From assembly GCA_026705765.1 (NCBI GenBank), contig JAPPAB010000153.1:1-33361 (forward strand): DNA of 33,361 bases, read 5' to 3'. Position numbers and translations under genes: made by a program. Below are positions 8,080 to 16,637 of this stretch, piece after piece (position 1 is the stretch's first letter; each line of letters begins with the position of its first letter). Source of the DNA: Gemmatimonadota bacterium (lineage in GTDB: Bacteria; Latescibacterota; UBA2968). The notes beneath the pieces are model-generated. The model searched no databases, had not been told where the DNA came from, and was given only the letters and a program-made list of their open reading frames with translations.

Positions 8080-8868
8080 TTACTCAGTCCTCCACACCGT
8101 TGGAAAGTGTTCCCCCCGCAAAATCTCGCCATCTTCCACGGTTACAAATTCCTTCATCACGTGATCGCCGCTCGCATCGTAATACGTATCCTGCGTCATA
8201 TAGTGAATTGCAATCGCACGCCGGGGTCGCTTGCTGCGATTGTCGTGCGAACCGTGCCAGGTCAGAGCGTGGTGATAATGCACCTCGCCCTTTTTCACCG
8301 GCCGGCGCATCACCGATATGGGATGGCCTTCAAAATTTGACGGCATAGCTTCAAAATCCTTTACCTGTCGCACAAACGCGATCTGATTGCCCCACTTGTG
8401 CGAACCGGGCACCATACTCATACACCCATTTTCCACATCCACATCGTCCAATGCCACCCACGCGCTCACCTCTGTCATCGGCCGAATAATCGGCCACAGC
8501 GGCGCGTCCTGATGCCATCCGGTCGTCCCCCCAATTTCAGCGGGCTTGTACTGAATCTGATCGTGCCAGATACGCAACTCCGACGCCCCGGTCAACTGCG
8601 CCATCTCCTCTACAATCTTCTCTGAATACATCAAATTCTTAAACGGCTCACTCGCCTCCCAGATATTCACAATCTGCCAGACCGGTGCCGAATCATCACC
8701 GCCCAAATTGCGCAACAAAACCGGCTGCGGCACATCATCGCGGTCTTTAGTCTCAATCACCCGGTACAACTCCTCGCGCAACACCTCGACCTGCGCGTCG
8801 TCCAGCACCGGCCCCCCATTCAAAAACCCATTCTCGTGAAACTCCGCCACTTGCTCTTCTGTTAGCAT
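8080..8868 (-). CDS. Phytanoyl-CoA dioxygenase (PhyH) family protein, second copy
   Basis: The product is 262 residues from ATG 8868, with GGAGAT upstream. It is a Fe(II)/2-oxoglutarate oxygenase. Metal ligands are H119 and D121 in GWHQDAP and H205 in TWHGS, with R216 at the usual +11 position for 2-oxoglutarate. SMVPGSHKWG is the PhyH loop. It shares the N-terminal pattern (EFHENGFLNGG) and fold with the copy at 2298 but is clearly divergent, so this is not a recent duplication. It is the last gene of the uxuA operon, 13 bases after the beta-helix gene. The substrate is unknown. Confidence 0.88.
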   Translation of the reverse strand: MLTEEQVAEFHENGFLNGGPVLDDAQVEVLREELYRVIETKDRDDVPQPVLLRNLGGDDSAPVWQIVNIWEASEPFKNLMYSEKIVEEMAQLTGASELRIWHDQIQYKPAEIGGTTGWHQDAPLWPIIRPMTEVSAWVALDDVDVENGCMSMVPGSHKWGNQIAFVRQVKDFEAMPSNFEGHPISVMRRPVKKGEVHYHHALTWHGSHDNRSKRPRRAIAIHYMTQDTYYDASGDHVMKEFVTVEDGEILRGEHFPTVWRTE

Positions 8869-8881
8869 GATTCATCTCCTG

Positions 8882-10114
8882 TCATACCAAATTCCCCTCT
8901 GCCCGGCTATTCCTTCCCACAACAGCAACAGCCGTCTCCATCCCCACACACAAATTGCTACCGATCAAATTATAGTCGCTCTCACCACTCTCCTCAATAC
9001 CCTTCAACTGCGTCGGCTTCTCCTGATCGTCTGCACACCGATTGCCCTGCACAATCGAATGGGTCAAATCCTGCACGCGGATACCGGGATATGTTCCCTT
9101 TTCCGCCCGGGAATTGCTCAGCAACAAATTCCCCGTAATCACCTGCTCATCTCCTCTATTGGCATCTATCCCACACATCCCATTGTACGAACACACATTA
9201 TTACTCACAATATTGTGGTGATCCCCCCCATTTGCCACACCGCCAATCCCGTGTTGTCCATTTTCGGAAAACACGCTATCGCTACACACCGAATGATGTA
9301 CCCGCGCGCAAAAATAATACCCATCACCCCCATTTCCCTTCCCGATATTGTGCGACCACACACTGCGCGCCAACCCCGTTCCGGGATGAAATCCATGCCC
9401 GCGGCACCCATGAGCCTGACAATGCGCCACTTGGGCATCGCAACCGCGCTGAATCCCAAACCCATCGCTGGGCCACCCAAACACCGAACAATTCAGAACG
9501 CGCACGCGCTCACACCCCACAATATGCACCGCCGAATACGTAAAATCCCACCAATCGCCCTCGTAATCGTCGGGACCCTTAATCGTCAAATCCCGTATCT
9601 CAATATCCGTCTCGTTCTCTGCCCAGATACAGGGAAACAGATTCACCACCCGGGCATTGTCACGCGCCAACAACCGCCGATTAAACGGCACACTCATCCA
9701 CACGCGATTGCCCACAACCCGCTCGACCTCCCCGTGCGTCCCCCACCACCCCCTGTGCTTATCGTCGCAAACCCCAATCCCTTCACCCACGCGAAAAGGC
9801 GGCGAAGTCTTACAGGTCAACACCCGACCACCTTTGCGAATATCCTTTGCCAGATAAGCCACCTGCAAAGGCCGAATCCTCAACACCGTCGCCGGCCCAT
9901 CGCCGACCAGACTCACCCGACTGGGTATGTACAGCGTCTTGCGCAAAAGATACGTACCCGCCGGAATACGCACCCGACCACCGCTCTCTGGCAAAGATGC
10001 AATAGCGTCTTCCAACCCACAGGTCATCGACTCCCGATCAAAAAACTCCCCTGCATTCACCTCATCTCGAGGCGCATCGGGCAACGGAATCTCTCTTGCT
10101 GGCATAGCAGGCAT
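8882..10114 (-). CDS. Right-handed parallel beta-helix protein (pectate lyase superfamily)
   Basis: The product is 410 residues from ATG 10114, with AGGAGG eight bases upstream; the longer frame from 10246 overlaps the upstream aldolase gene. The N-terminal part (SLPESGGRVRIPAGTYLL and SLVGDG) is the pectate-lyase-3 entry pattern. It is followed by many beta-helix coils such as HSVCSDSVFSENGQHGIGG, HNIVSNNVCSYNGMCGI and VITGNLLLSN. Such proteins bind or cleave polysaccharides. No signal peptide is visible, which is unusual for this fold and suggests an intracellular or non-classically exported protein. A long frame on the opposite strand (8867-10210) is a shadow with Pro/His/Arg-rich composition. 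Catalytic activity is not assured. Confidence 0.8.
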   Translation of the reverse strand: MPAMPAREIPLPDAPRDEVNAGEFFDRESMTCGLEDAIASLPESGGRVRIPAGTYLLRKTLYIPSRVSLVGDGPATVLRIRPLQVAYLAKDIRKGGRVLTCKTSPPFRVGEGIGVCDDKHRGWWGTHGEVERVVGNRVWMSVPFNRRLLARDNARVVNLFPCIWAENETDIEIRDLTIKGPDDYEGDWWDFTYSAVHIVGCERVRVLNCSVFGWPSDGFGIQRGCDAQVAHCQAHGCRGHGFHPGTGLARSVWSHNIGKGNGGDGYYFCARVHHSVCSDSVFSENGQHGIGGVANGGDHHNIVSNNVCSYNGMCGIDANRGDEQVITGNLLLSNSRAEKGTYPGIRVQDLTHSIVQGNRCADDQEKPTQLKGIEESGESDYNLIGSNLCVGMETAVAVVGRNSRAEGNLV

Positions 10115-10134
10115 AACATCACCCTCCTGTTCCT

Positions 10135-10854
10135 TTACGCACTCTCCAAAAACACCGTCACCCCCATATCGGCGTATTTCTCGCGCGTATCCGGCGTGCG
10201 GTTGCGATGACAGACCGCCACGCCAGTCCCTTCCAAAGACCTGCACAAATACGCGATCGTATCATCCACAGACTTCAACCAGTGTTGCGGATGCGCCTTA
10301 ATGCTCATAGACAAATCCGTCGGACCCATCGACAAACAATCCACACCCGCCTTCGCGAGCAAATGCCCGCGCGTTGCGGCCTCTACCGACTCAATCTGCA
10401 ACCACAAAACCCCAAAACTATTCCACCAATCGGCGTACTCCTCCGTAGTTTTATCTTCCGTGCCTCGCCGATGTCCCCCGCCAAAACTGCGCCCACCAGC
10501 CGGCGGATAATAAAAATAGTGCAACGCATCATCAACCGTCTCTTCCAACTCAGTCTGCGGAATCTCGATCCCACACGGACCCAAATCGAGATAATTGCCA
10601 ATCAAATAGGCATTGCGCGTGTGTTTGATCCGAAACTGCACGAACACATCGCGCTCGGCAGCCATATCGCAAAACGCCGCAATGCGCTCCTCGCTCAACG
10701 GCGTATGCTGGCTATCAATAGACACGAAATCGTAATCATCTTTGTCCATAATCTGATCAAACCGATCCGGCGGCGTATTCGGTGCCATAGACACGCCAAT
10801 AATGCGTTCACCATTGCGGTATTTCTGTTTCAGTCCAATTGCATTTTCAAACAT
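10135..10854 (-). CDS. HpcH/HpaI-family class II aldolase
   Basis: The product is 239 residues. The start chosen is ATG 10854, which has AGGAG six bases upstream, rather than the frame opening at 10872. It belongs to the divalent-metal-dependent HpcH/HpaI (2-keto-3-deoxy acid) aldolases. Visible active-site residues are H50 in SIDSQH, R75 in FRIKHT, E155 in WLQIES and D180 in SMGPTDLS, plus the substrate loop YYPPAGGRSFGG. Such enzymes split 2-keto-3-deoxy sugar acids into pyruvate and an aldehyde. Since uxuA, which makes 2-keto-3-deoxygluconate, heads this operon, this aldolase could take its product. That link is inference. The adjacent DegT gene ends two bases upstream. Confidence 0.85.
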   Translation of the reverse strand: MFENAIGLKQKYRNGERIIGVSMAPNTPPDRFDQIMDKDDYDFVSIDSQHTPLSEERIAAFCDMAAERDVFVQFRIKHTRNAYLIGNYLDLGPCGIEIPQTELEETVDDALHYFYYPPAGGRSFGGGHRRGTEDKTTEEYADWWNSFGVLWLQIESVEAATRGHLLAKAGVDCLSMGPTDLSMSIKAHPQHWLKSVDDTIAYLCRSLEGTGVAVCHRNRTPDTREKYADMGVTVFLESA

Positions 10855-10856
10855 AA

Positions 10857-12101
10857 TTATCTCCTCTCCCACTCTCGAAGTTTATCTGCATTCTCGCGCA
10901 CCTTGACAAATGCGCGCGACATATCCCGCATCCGCGTTTCAGAAGTCAGCAAAGCCCTCTGGCTTATCGACAGCCGCTCCCTGCAATACTGCTCGACCTT
11001 TGGCAAGTGCAACGAGCGATAATCCTGCGCCGCATCTGTCCACGCAAAAGGCGTGTAATCGCGGGCTTTCCAATCCTCTTGAAAAACCGGATGCTTGTAC
11101 ACCGGCATCTCGTATCCCGTACTCACTGGCACCCCTTCAGCGCGCATCGCCCTGACAAATGCATCGCGAGAAACGCCCTCAAATGCCTCGGATAAATACC
11201 GCGCACCATACACATGCCAGTTGACGCGGGTCGCATCTTCCAACCGGTGGATCGGCTCAATACCCTCAACCTCTGACAATGTGCGCGTCAACATCGCCCC
11301 ATTTTGTTCGCGGATCTCCGTATGCTCGGGAATGCGCTTCAACTGGCACAATAAGACCGCAGCGACAAACTCCGTCATCCGGTGGTTGCCGCCCCATTGT
11401 CGAGACTCCTCCGTACGACCATACCGCGACCGCCCCACATTGACCGCACAGCCAATCGCATCGGCAACGGCCTCGTCATTGGTCAGGGCAATGCCCCCAT
11501 CTCCACCCGTCATATTTTTGCTCTGCTGAAAAGAAAACCCCGAAGCCAGTCCCCAGCTACCCAGCCCGCGATCTCTATAAGTCGATCCCCACCCGTGCGC
11601 CGCATCTTCTAAAATCACCAGATTGTGTCGCTCGGCAATATCCAGCAACCGCTGGATATCACACGCCAACCCACCAAAATGCACCGGCATAATCCCCTTC
11701 GTTCGATCTGTAATAAGACTCTCCACCTCCGCCACATCGAGATTATTGGTATCCGGGTCTATATCGCAAAAAACAACCGTAGCACCTGCTTTTAGAATCC
11801 CCGAACACGTACCGATAAACGTATAGGCACTCGTAATCACCTCATCGCCTACACCAATGCTCGCCCCGCGACAAATCATTTCCAGAGCCACCGTGCCACC
11901 CGTACACGCGATCCCGTATTTCGCATCTTGAAATGCCGCAAACGTCTCTTCAAATTCCTGACACTTCGAGGAATTGTACCACGCCCGACTCTCCAGCACC
12001 TCAACAAGCGCATCTCTTTCGGCCACATCGTACATCGGCCATAAAATATCATCCTTCTCTTTAACCTCACGCTCGCCACCCAACAGCGCTAACTCTGCCA
12101 T
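10857..12101 (-). CDS. DegT/DnrJ/EryC1/StrS-family PLP aminotransferase
   Basis: The product is 414 residues from ATG 12101, with GGAGG five bases upstream; the longer frame overlaps pncC. The family uses PLP to transaminate keto-sugars or related cyclic ketones. Marks include the LGG N-terminus, WYNSSK, GTVALEM, EDAAHGWGS (D166, pairing with the PLP pyridine nitrogen) and FSFQQSKNMTGGDGG, where K195 is the PLP lysine. VNVGRSRYG and WGGNHRMTEF are also typical. It belongs to the broad AHBA-synthase/sugar-aminotransferase group. Neighbours are an aldolase and PncC, with no nucleotide-sugar genes nearby, so the substrate is open. Confidence 0.9.
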   Translation of the reverse strand: MAELALLGGEREVKEKDDILWPMYDVAERDALVEVLESRAWYNSSKCQEFEETFAAFQDAKYGIACTGGTVALEMICRGASIGVGDEVITSAYTFIGTCSGILKAGATVVFCDIDPDTNNLDVAEVESLITDRTKGIMPVHFGGLACDIQRLLDIAERHNLVILEDAAHGWGSTYRDRGLGSWGLASGFSFQQSKNMTGGDGGIALTNDEAVADAIGCAVNVGRSRYGRTEESRQWGGNHRMTEFVAAVLLCQLKRIPEHTEIREQNGAMLTRTLSEVEGIEPIHRLEDATRVNWHVYGARYLSEAFEGVSRDAFVRAMRAEGVPVSTGYEMPVYKHPVFQEDWKARDYTPFAWTDAAQDYRSLHLPKVEQYCRERLSISQRALLTSETRMRDMSRAFVKVRENADKLREWERR

Positions 12102-12115
12102 ATTTCCCTCCTTGA

Positions 12116-12604
12116 TCAATCCCGCTGCAAACATTCGACCAGCAGGTCCAATGCTTCGCGGGCGAACACCTCCATATTCTCACCCCGGTTCTCGCTGCCC
12201 GTTGCAATCGCAATCGCTTGCTCGGCATCTGGACCCACAACGCCGATACACGTATGGCCGGGCGGATCGCCATACCGATTTCCCGTCGGACCAGCCGCGC
12301 CCGTCTCGCCAATACCCCAGTCCGCCCCCAAACGTTCGCGCGCAGCGCGTGCCAGATGCAGGGCATGCGTCTTTGTCGCAGCCCTCGCCTCGCCCATTGC
12401 CGCATCGGAAACAGCCATCAATATTTGCTTTGAGTCCCCCGTATAACACACCCCACCGCCCTTAAAATAAGCCGACGCTCCCGGCACGGCCAAAAGTGCC
12501 GCTGAAATGATTCCCCCAGCCGACGACTCGGCCACCGCCACGGTCTGCCCTTTTTCTTTTAGCAACACGCCCACATCTGCGGCCATTGTCTTAAAATCCG
12601 CCAT
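12116..12604 (-). CDS. pncC: Nicotinamide-nucleotide amidase, CinA C-terminal type
   Basis: The product is 162 residues from ATG 12604 with GAGG six bases upstream. It is the stand-alone CinA-C (PncC) domain that hydrolyses NMN to nicotinate mononucleotide and ammonia. Motifs are VAVAESSAGG, where S27 after E26 is the catalytic serine position, then KGGGVCYTGDSK and the glycine-rich GETGAAGPTG. Length matches the E. coli enzyme. It is unexpected inside a sugar-acid operon. A relative acting on another amide is possible. The region between its start and the upstream gene holds a short tandem repeat array. Confidence 0.85.
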   Translation of the reverse strand: MADFKTMAADVGVLLKEKGQTVAVAESSAGGIISAALLAVPGASAYFKGGGVCYTGDSKQILMAVSDAAMGEARAATKTHALHLARAARERLGADWGIGETGAAGPTGNRYGDPPGHTCIGVVGPDAEQAIAIATGSENRGENMEVFAREALDLLVECLQRD

Positions 12605-12626
12605 ATTAAACCTCTACATTAAAGCG

Positions 12627-12732
12627 CGAATAGACGAATAGACGCCCCCGCCCAACCACTCAAGGTCAGTGAGAACTCCATTCGTTGATTTGCTAATTCG
12701 CTGATTCGTTGATTCGTTGATTCGTTGATTCG
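12627..12732. repeat. Octameric tandem repeats in inverted halves, spanning the NCS2 fusion stop
   Basis: On the plus strand CGAATAGA occurs twice in tandem (12627-12642). About 40 bases on, the octamer appears in the opposite orientation as about seven units (12680-12732), mostly TTGATTCG with variants such as TTTGCTAA. The unit consensus is therefore CGAATNNA, arranged head to head. The stop codon (12693-12695) and the last eleven or so codons of the upstream permease gene lie inside the array, giving the tail STNQRINESAN. The array separates that gene from pncC. Confidence 0.8.
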
Positions 12733-14504
12733 CCGCCTTCTTCCTTCCTTCTATCCCCCACCGGAGCCTCAACGCGAACCGTTACAATATCCGCATCGTG
12801 ATATTGCTGATGGCGCACAGACGACGCGAAATGCTGAAGCAAGCGCAACGAGATCTCATGCTCTACTGGCATCTCGTCTGTATGTTCTCTGAGATAGGCC
12901 AGGCGGTCTTCAATATTCCCCTCACCAGTCGAAGCGATAAACTCGAGTTCCGCGCCATTGTTTCCATCGCTGCGAACAATCAGAAGCAGGCGTTTCTTCG
13001 CTTGTTCGCCCTCTCCTTGCTGAATGAGAATCAGAAGGGTTTCTTCGGCAGACAAACACAGCCGATTTGTCATCTCGGCATTCCAACCTCTGCGCGAGGC
13101 GAATTTATCGAGAAACGCCACAATCTCTGGCAAAGCCTCGACAGCGAGTGCGGCCTCCAGGCGCTGCCGGCGCGGGGCTGTCAACTCCATAAACAACGTC
13201 AGAAAAATCGCCGTAAGGCCACCGGACGTCATGCCATTGCCGAGCAGTGCCCCCCACCACTCGCCGAGATAGTCCGCAAAAATCGCCTGATTCTGGAAGC
13301 CTACGCCAATCCAGAATGCGGTCCCCGCAATCAGCGCCTTGCGATAATCCACACCATCCTGCACGATGATCCGCATACCCACGACAAAAAGCAGTGCCAG
13401 CAACACGATCACATAAGCCCCAACCACGGGATTGGGGATAGCCAAAAGGAGTGCCGCCACCTTGGGTAGAAAGGACGCCACCACAAATACAATGCCAATA
13501 CACACGCCGACGCCGCGTGCGGCAACGCCGGTGAGTTCTGTGAGCGAAACACTGGACGAATAGGTCGTATTGGGAACAGTTCCTGCAATACCAGAAAGCA
13601 GATTGCCCACGCCATCTGCGGTAACTGCGCCCTGTACTACGCGAAAATCGGACGCCCGTGGCATACGCCACGAAACCTTCTGGATAGCGATAGAATCGCC
13701 AATTGTTTCGATCGCACCGACCAGAGTCACAAATATGAAGGCGGGCAGGAGCGACCAGAAAACGGGGCCAAAGCTGAGATCCAAACCCGGCCAACCGCCC
13801 GCTTCGGGAAACCCTATCCAGGGAGCTTCGATAACGCGCTGAATATCGTACAGCCCAAAAAATGAGGCGACAACACATCCCACAACGATTCCGATGATCG
13901 GCACCCAAAGACGCCACATCCCCGAAACCCGCAGCGCGAGCACCACCACAAAGATCAGCGTCACGACCGCACACACAGGCGCGGCCTCTACCGGCGTTCC
14001 CTCGGGCACATCCCCCAACATATCAAAGACAATCGGCATCACGGTCACCGCGATCAGCATGATCACCGTTCCAGCCACGGTTGGCGTAATGATTCGCCGC
14101 AACAATGAGAGCCGCGTCGAGAGCGCGAATTGGAACAACGACGAAATAATGACCAGAGTTGCGAGCATCGCTGGCCCACCCTCGGCAAGTGCCGTCACAC
14201 AAACCGCGATAAACGCGCCAGAAGTACCCATAAGAAGCACGTAACCAGCACCAATGCGCCAAACGCGTACAGCCTGTAATATCGTCGTTATCCCGCTGAC
14301 CATCAGCGCGGCAAAAACCGCCCACGACAAAAAAGGCTCGCCCCCGCCCGCGGCCCTCACCACGATGACAGGCGTGATCACAATGCCCGCTATACAAAGC
14401 AGCGCAGCCTGAAACCCAAGGGCGAAAGTAATAGTATTTGGAGGCTGCTCATCGGGTTCGTAAAGTACTCTTTGACTACCGTCTTCAGATCCAGATTGCA
14501 TCAT
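12693..14504 (-). CDS. NCS2 permease fused to an RsbW/HATPase-like C-terminal domain
   Basis: The product is 603 residues. ATG 14504 or 14501 follows AAGGG. Residues about 22-445 form a nucleobase-cation symporter-2 (uracil/xanthine permease) domain of many membrane helices. Family marks are ETIGDSIAIQKV (266-277) and the NTTYSSSVSLTELTGVAAR segment (312-330), which corresponds to the usual NQNxGxxxLTGVASR. After ELTAPRRQR the chain changes to a soluble domain (about 450-580): AEMTNRLCLSAEETLLIL, LLLIVRSDGN, EISLRLLQHFASSVRHQQY. This follows the layout of HATPase_c_2 anti-sigma kinases (RsbW type). The N-box keeps EE but lacks the asparagine, and the DxG motif is not evident, so ATP binding may be lost. 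The last residues come from a tandem repeat. The permease call is sure; the second domain is inferred from pattern. Confidence 0.8.
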   Translation of the reverse strand: MMQSGSEDGSQRVLYEPDEQPPNTITFALGFQAALLCIAGIVITPVIVVRAAGGGEPFLSWAVFAALMVSGITTILQAVRVWRIGAGYVLLMGTSGAFIAVCVTALAEGGPAMLATLVIISSLFQFALSTRLSLLRRIITPTVAGTVIMLIAVTVMPIVFDMLGDVPEGTPVEAAPVCAVVTLIFVVVLALRVSGMWRLWVPIIGIVVGCVVASFFGLYDIQRVIEAPWIGFPEAGGWPGLDLSFGPVFWSLLPAFIFVTLVGAIETIGDSIAIQKVSWRMPRASDFRVVQGAVTADGVGNLLSGIAGTVPNTTYSSSVSLTELTGVAARGVGVCIGIVFVVASFLPKVAALLLAIPNPVVGAYVIVLLALLFVVGMRIIVQDGVDYRKALIAGTAFWIGVGFQNQAIFADYLGEWWGALLGNGMTSGGLTAIFLTLFMELTAPRRQRLEAALAVEALPEIVAFLDKFASRRGWNAEMTNRLCLSAEETLLILIQQGEGEQAKKRLLLIVRSDGNNGAELEFIASTGEGNIEDRLAYLREHTDEMPVEHEISLRLLQHFASSVRHQQYHDADIVTVRVEAPVGDRRKEEGGESTNQRINESAN

Positions 14505-14516
14505 TCAAATCCCTTC

Positions 14517-15521
14517 TTAATACGATGTCAGCAACTCATTGCCATAAGCAAATAGCGCAGGTGTCCCACCCGTATGCACAAACACAACCGTCTGATCTCT
14601 GCGATACCATCCCTCGCGGATATGCTCAATCATCGCACCATAAGTTTTGCCCGCATAAACGGGATCGAGCAATAACCCTTCGGTTTGCGCGGCCAACAAG
14701 ACGGCCTCGCGCGCTCCGGCCGTCAGGACCCCATAAGCCGGTCCCGCGTATTTGCCATAACTCTCAAAATCATCTGCCGTAAAACTCAGATCCAAATTCA
14801 AAATTTTACACACCTCATTTGCCACCTCGGCGAGTTGCACATTCTTTTTTTCATCGTCCTGTGGACTTGGACTTATGCCAATAATCCGCACATCAACACC
14901 CAGTGCTTTTGCACCAACGACAAGCCCGGTATGCGTATGCACGCCCGCACACACATAAATCGCATCGGGCATCACATCCATTGCCTGCATCTGCTCCCAC
15001 AATTCCAAAAACCCATCCACATAAGACACGCTGCGATAATAATACCCGTCCGAACTCGTGTTATAGACCCTGTGTCCATCGGCCTTTAACTTCTCGATAA
15101 CAGCTACCTTCTCCTGCTCGCTCTCGATCAAATGCACCTCTGCGCCAAACAGATGCGTGAGCAGCAAATTGCCATTCACGGGATCTGCATGGTCATCCTT
15201 GCGCCCAACCATCACCGCCTTTAGACCCAACCTCGCCGCAACCGCTGCGGTCAACCGCGATTGGTTCGACTGCGACGCGGCGCCGTGAAGCAACACATCA
15301 TACCCTTCATCCACAGCGGGTGCGACGGAATACTCAAACTCGCGCACCTTATTCCCCCCAAACGCCAACCCCGTCTGATCCTCGCGCTTGACCAGAATGC
15401 GCGGGCCACCCAACTTCTCTGCCAACCTCGGGCAATCCATCAACGGCGTGGGCAAATCGGCAAGCGACAATCGGCTACACGTCCCCAACGCCTCTCGAAC
15501 CTCTCGAATCGAATAGCTCAA
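14517..15521 (-). CDS. D-cysteine desulfhydrase / ACC deaminase-family PLP enzyme
   Basis: The product is 334 residues if it starts at TTG 15521, which has AGGAG at the right distance (eight bases). The upstream GTG at 15530 overlaps that ribosome binding site and is less likely. It is a fold-type II PLP enzyme. K58 in FGGNKVREFEY is the PLP lysine, ILVKREDQTG is the substrate-side motif, HGAASQSNQSR the typical loop, and HTGGTPALFAYG the phosphate-binding C-terminal end. Relatives are D-cysteine desulfhydrase, ACC deaminase and L-cysteate sulfo-lyase. The last would suit an organosulfur diet but cannot be singled out. It sits between uxuA (11-base gap) and the NCS2 fusion gene (12-base gap). 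Confidence 0.87.
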   Translation of the reverse strand: MSYSIREVREALGTCSRLSLADLPTPLMDCPRLAEKLGGPRILVKREDQTGLAFGGNKVREFEYSVAPAVDEGYDVLLHGAASQSNQSRLTAAVAARLGLKAVMVGRKDDHADPVNGNLLLTHLFGAEVHLIESEQEKVAVIEKLKADGHRVYNTSSDGYYYRSVSYVDGFLELWEQMQAMDVMPDAIYVCAGVHTHTGLVVGAKALGVDVRIIGISPSPQDDEKKNVQLAEVANEVCKILNLDLSFTADDFESYGKYAGPAYGVLTAGAREAVLLAAQTEGLLLDPVYAGKTYGAMIEHIREGWYRRDQTVVFVHTGGTPALFAYGNELLTSY

Positions 15522-15532
15522 GGGTATCACTC

Positions 15533-16582
15533 CTATTCTGTATCTAACTCAACCGCCTGAAGCAGCGCTTTGATAAAGCCAAATTGAAAGGCAAATGCCT
15601 GTTCGAAATGCCCTTGTGCTTCGTGTCCGGGCGCGTGATCGGGAACAATCATGTGCGGATAACCCACTTCCTTGAGCGCTTTCATCAGCACAAACATATT
15701 CATATCGCCCTCATCGGGATAAACCTCCTGAAACTTGTTGCGTCCACCCGTGATATTGCGGAAGTGGATGAGGTGAATTTTTTTTCGCTGCCCAAAATAG
15801 CGGATAATATCGGCCACCTCATTTCGCGGATCCACAACGCTCTCTGCCATACAACCGAGGCACAGATTGAGGCCGTGATAAGGACTTGGGCAAATATCGA
15901 TAAACCCCTTGAACCCATCGTATCCACCCAGCACGCGATCAACACCTTTGTAACCCGGCGGCAACCAGGGGTCGCACGGGTGACAGGCCATACGCACTTT
16001 GCATTCGGTGGCAACGGGAATAATGCGCTCCAAAAAGAACGTAATATTTTCCCAATTCTGTTCCGCCGTAACCGGTTCATCATACCGCGGCGCATCTGCA
16101 TCTGCCTTAGACAAATCCCATGTGGAATAGCGCACGTCCCCCCGCCCCAGCGGAACGCTTTCCGTGCGTTGATTTTCCATCTCGCACAGAAAATACTTCA
16201 GCGCGGGAATACCCGCATCTGCGGCAGCGCGCACCATATCGCAGGCGATCTCGATTTCCTTTTCCCCGTCTTTCCTATTGCCTCGCATAAACTCGGGCAC
16301 AAAACTGCCATCGACATTCAGGTGTTGCACCGGCAATGCCACCATCTCCACAGTAATACCGTGTTTTGCGGCTTTTTCTTGTTTTTCTACAATCTCTTCC
16401 ACTGTCCACCCGCGACTCGGATCTGGCGTAATTTCTCTGGCATCGTTGAGCGCCATATTTGTAACGCCACACCGCGCGAGAAATTCGAGATGCTCATCCG
16501 ACGTGGAAAAACGCTGTGTACCAATGTGCATGCGCGGATTCTCCGGATCCCATTCTGCGCCTGCATACATTTCGGCTGCCAT
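15533..16582 (-). CDS. uxuA: Mannonate dehydratase
   Basis: The product is 349 residues from ATG 16582, with GGAG seven or eight bases upstream. UxuA dehydrates D-mannonate to 2-keto-3-deoxy-D-gluconate in hexuronate breakdown. The TIM-barrel metal site known from UxuA structures is intact: H201 in ACHPCDP, C241 in GLNLCLG, H273 in LIHFRN and D315 in VPDHAPG. Length is close to the short (about 350-residue) branch of the family. It is the first gene of an eight-gene operon and has its own promoter and operator-like dyads upstream. The hexuronate steps before it (uxaC, uxuB) are not in the window. Confidence 0.93.
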   Translation of the reverse strand: MAAEMYAGAEWDPENPRMHIGTQRFSTSDEHLEFLARCGVTNMALNDAREITPDPSRGWTVEEIVEKQEKAAKHGITVEMVALPVQHLNVDGSFVPEFMRGNRKDGEKEIEIACDMVRAAADAGIPALKYFLCEMENQRTESVPLGRGDVRYSTWDLSKADADAPRYDEPVTAEQNWENITFFLERIIPVATECKVRMACHPCDPWLPPGYKGVDRVLGGYDGFKGFIDICPSPYHGLNLCLGCMAESVVDPRNEVADIIRYFGQRKKIHLIHFRNITGGRNKFQEVYPDEGDMNMFVLMKALKEVGYPHMIVPDHAPGHEAQGHFEQAFAFQFGFIKALLQAVELDTE

Positions 16583-16608
16583 ATTTAAGTCTCCTGTAAT
16601 TTTTGATG

Positions 16609-16631
16609 AACTGCTACGCAGTTGTACACAA
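16609..16631 (-). promoter_or_regulatory. Operator-like dyads in the uxuA leader
   Basis: Two adjoining inverted repeats lie between the uxuA promoter and its start. The first is AACTGC-tac-GCAGTT (16609-16623, perfect 6-bp arms). The second is TTGT-AC-ACAA (16622-16631), of the TTGTNNACAA form bound by GntR/FadR-family repressors, the family that includes UxuR/ExuR. The second dyad covers the predicted transcription start. No GntR gene is in the window, so this is a candidate only. Confidence 0.35.
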
Positions 16632-16637
16632 TTCGTC

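Noticed and set aside
8867..10210. 447-residue plus-strand frame opposite the beta-helix gene
   Set aside because: Pro/His/Arg/Ile-rich composition with no family pattern and no ribosome binding site; it is the antisense shadow of the beta-helix gene.
12680..12732. CRISPR array
   Set aside because: Units are 8 bases with no spacers; this is a simple tandem repeat.
13105..13974. 289-residue alternate-frame ORF inside the NCS2 fusion gene
   Set aside because: Cys/Arg/Ser-rich shadow of the permease frame.
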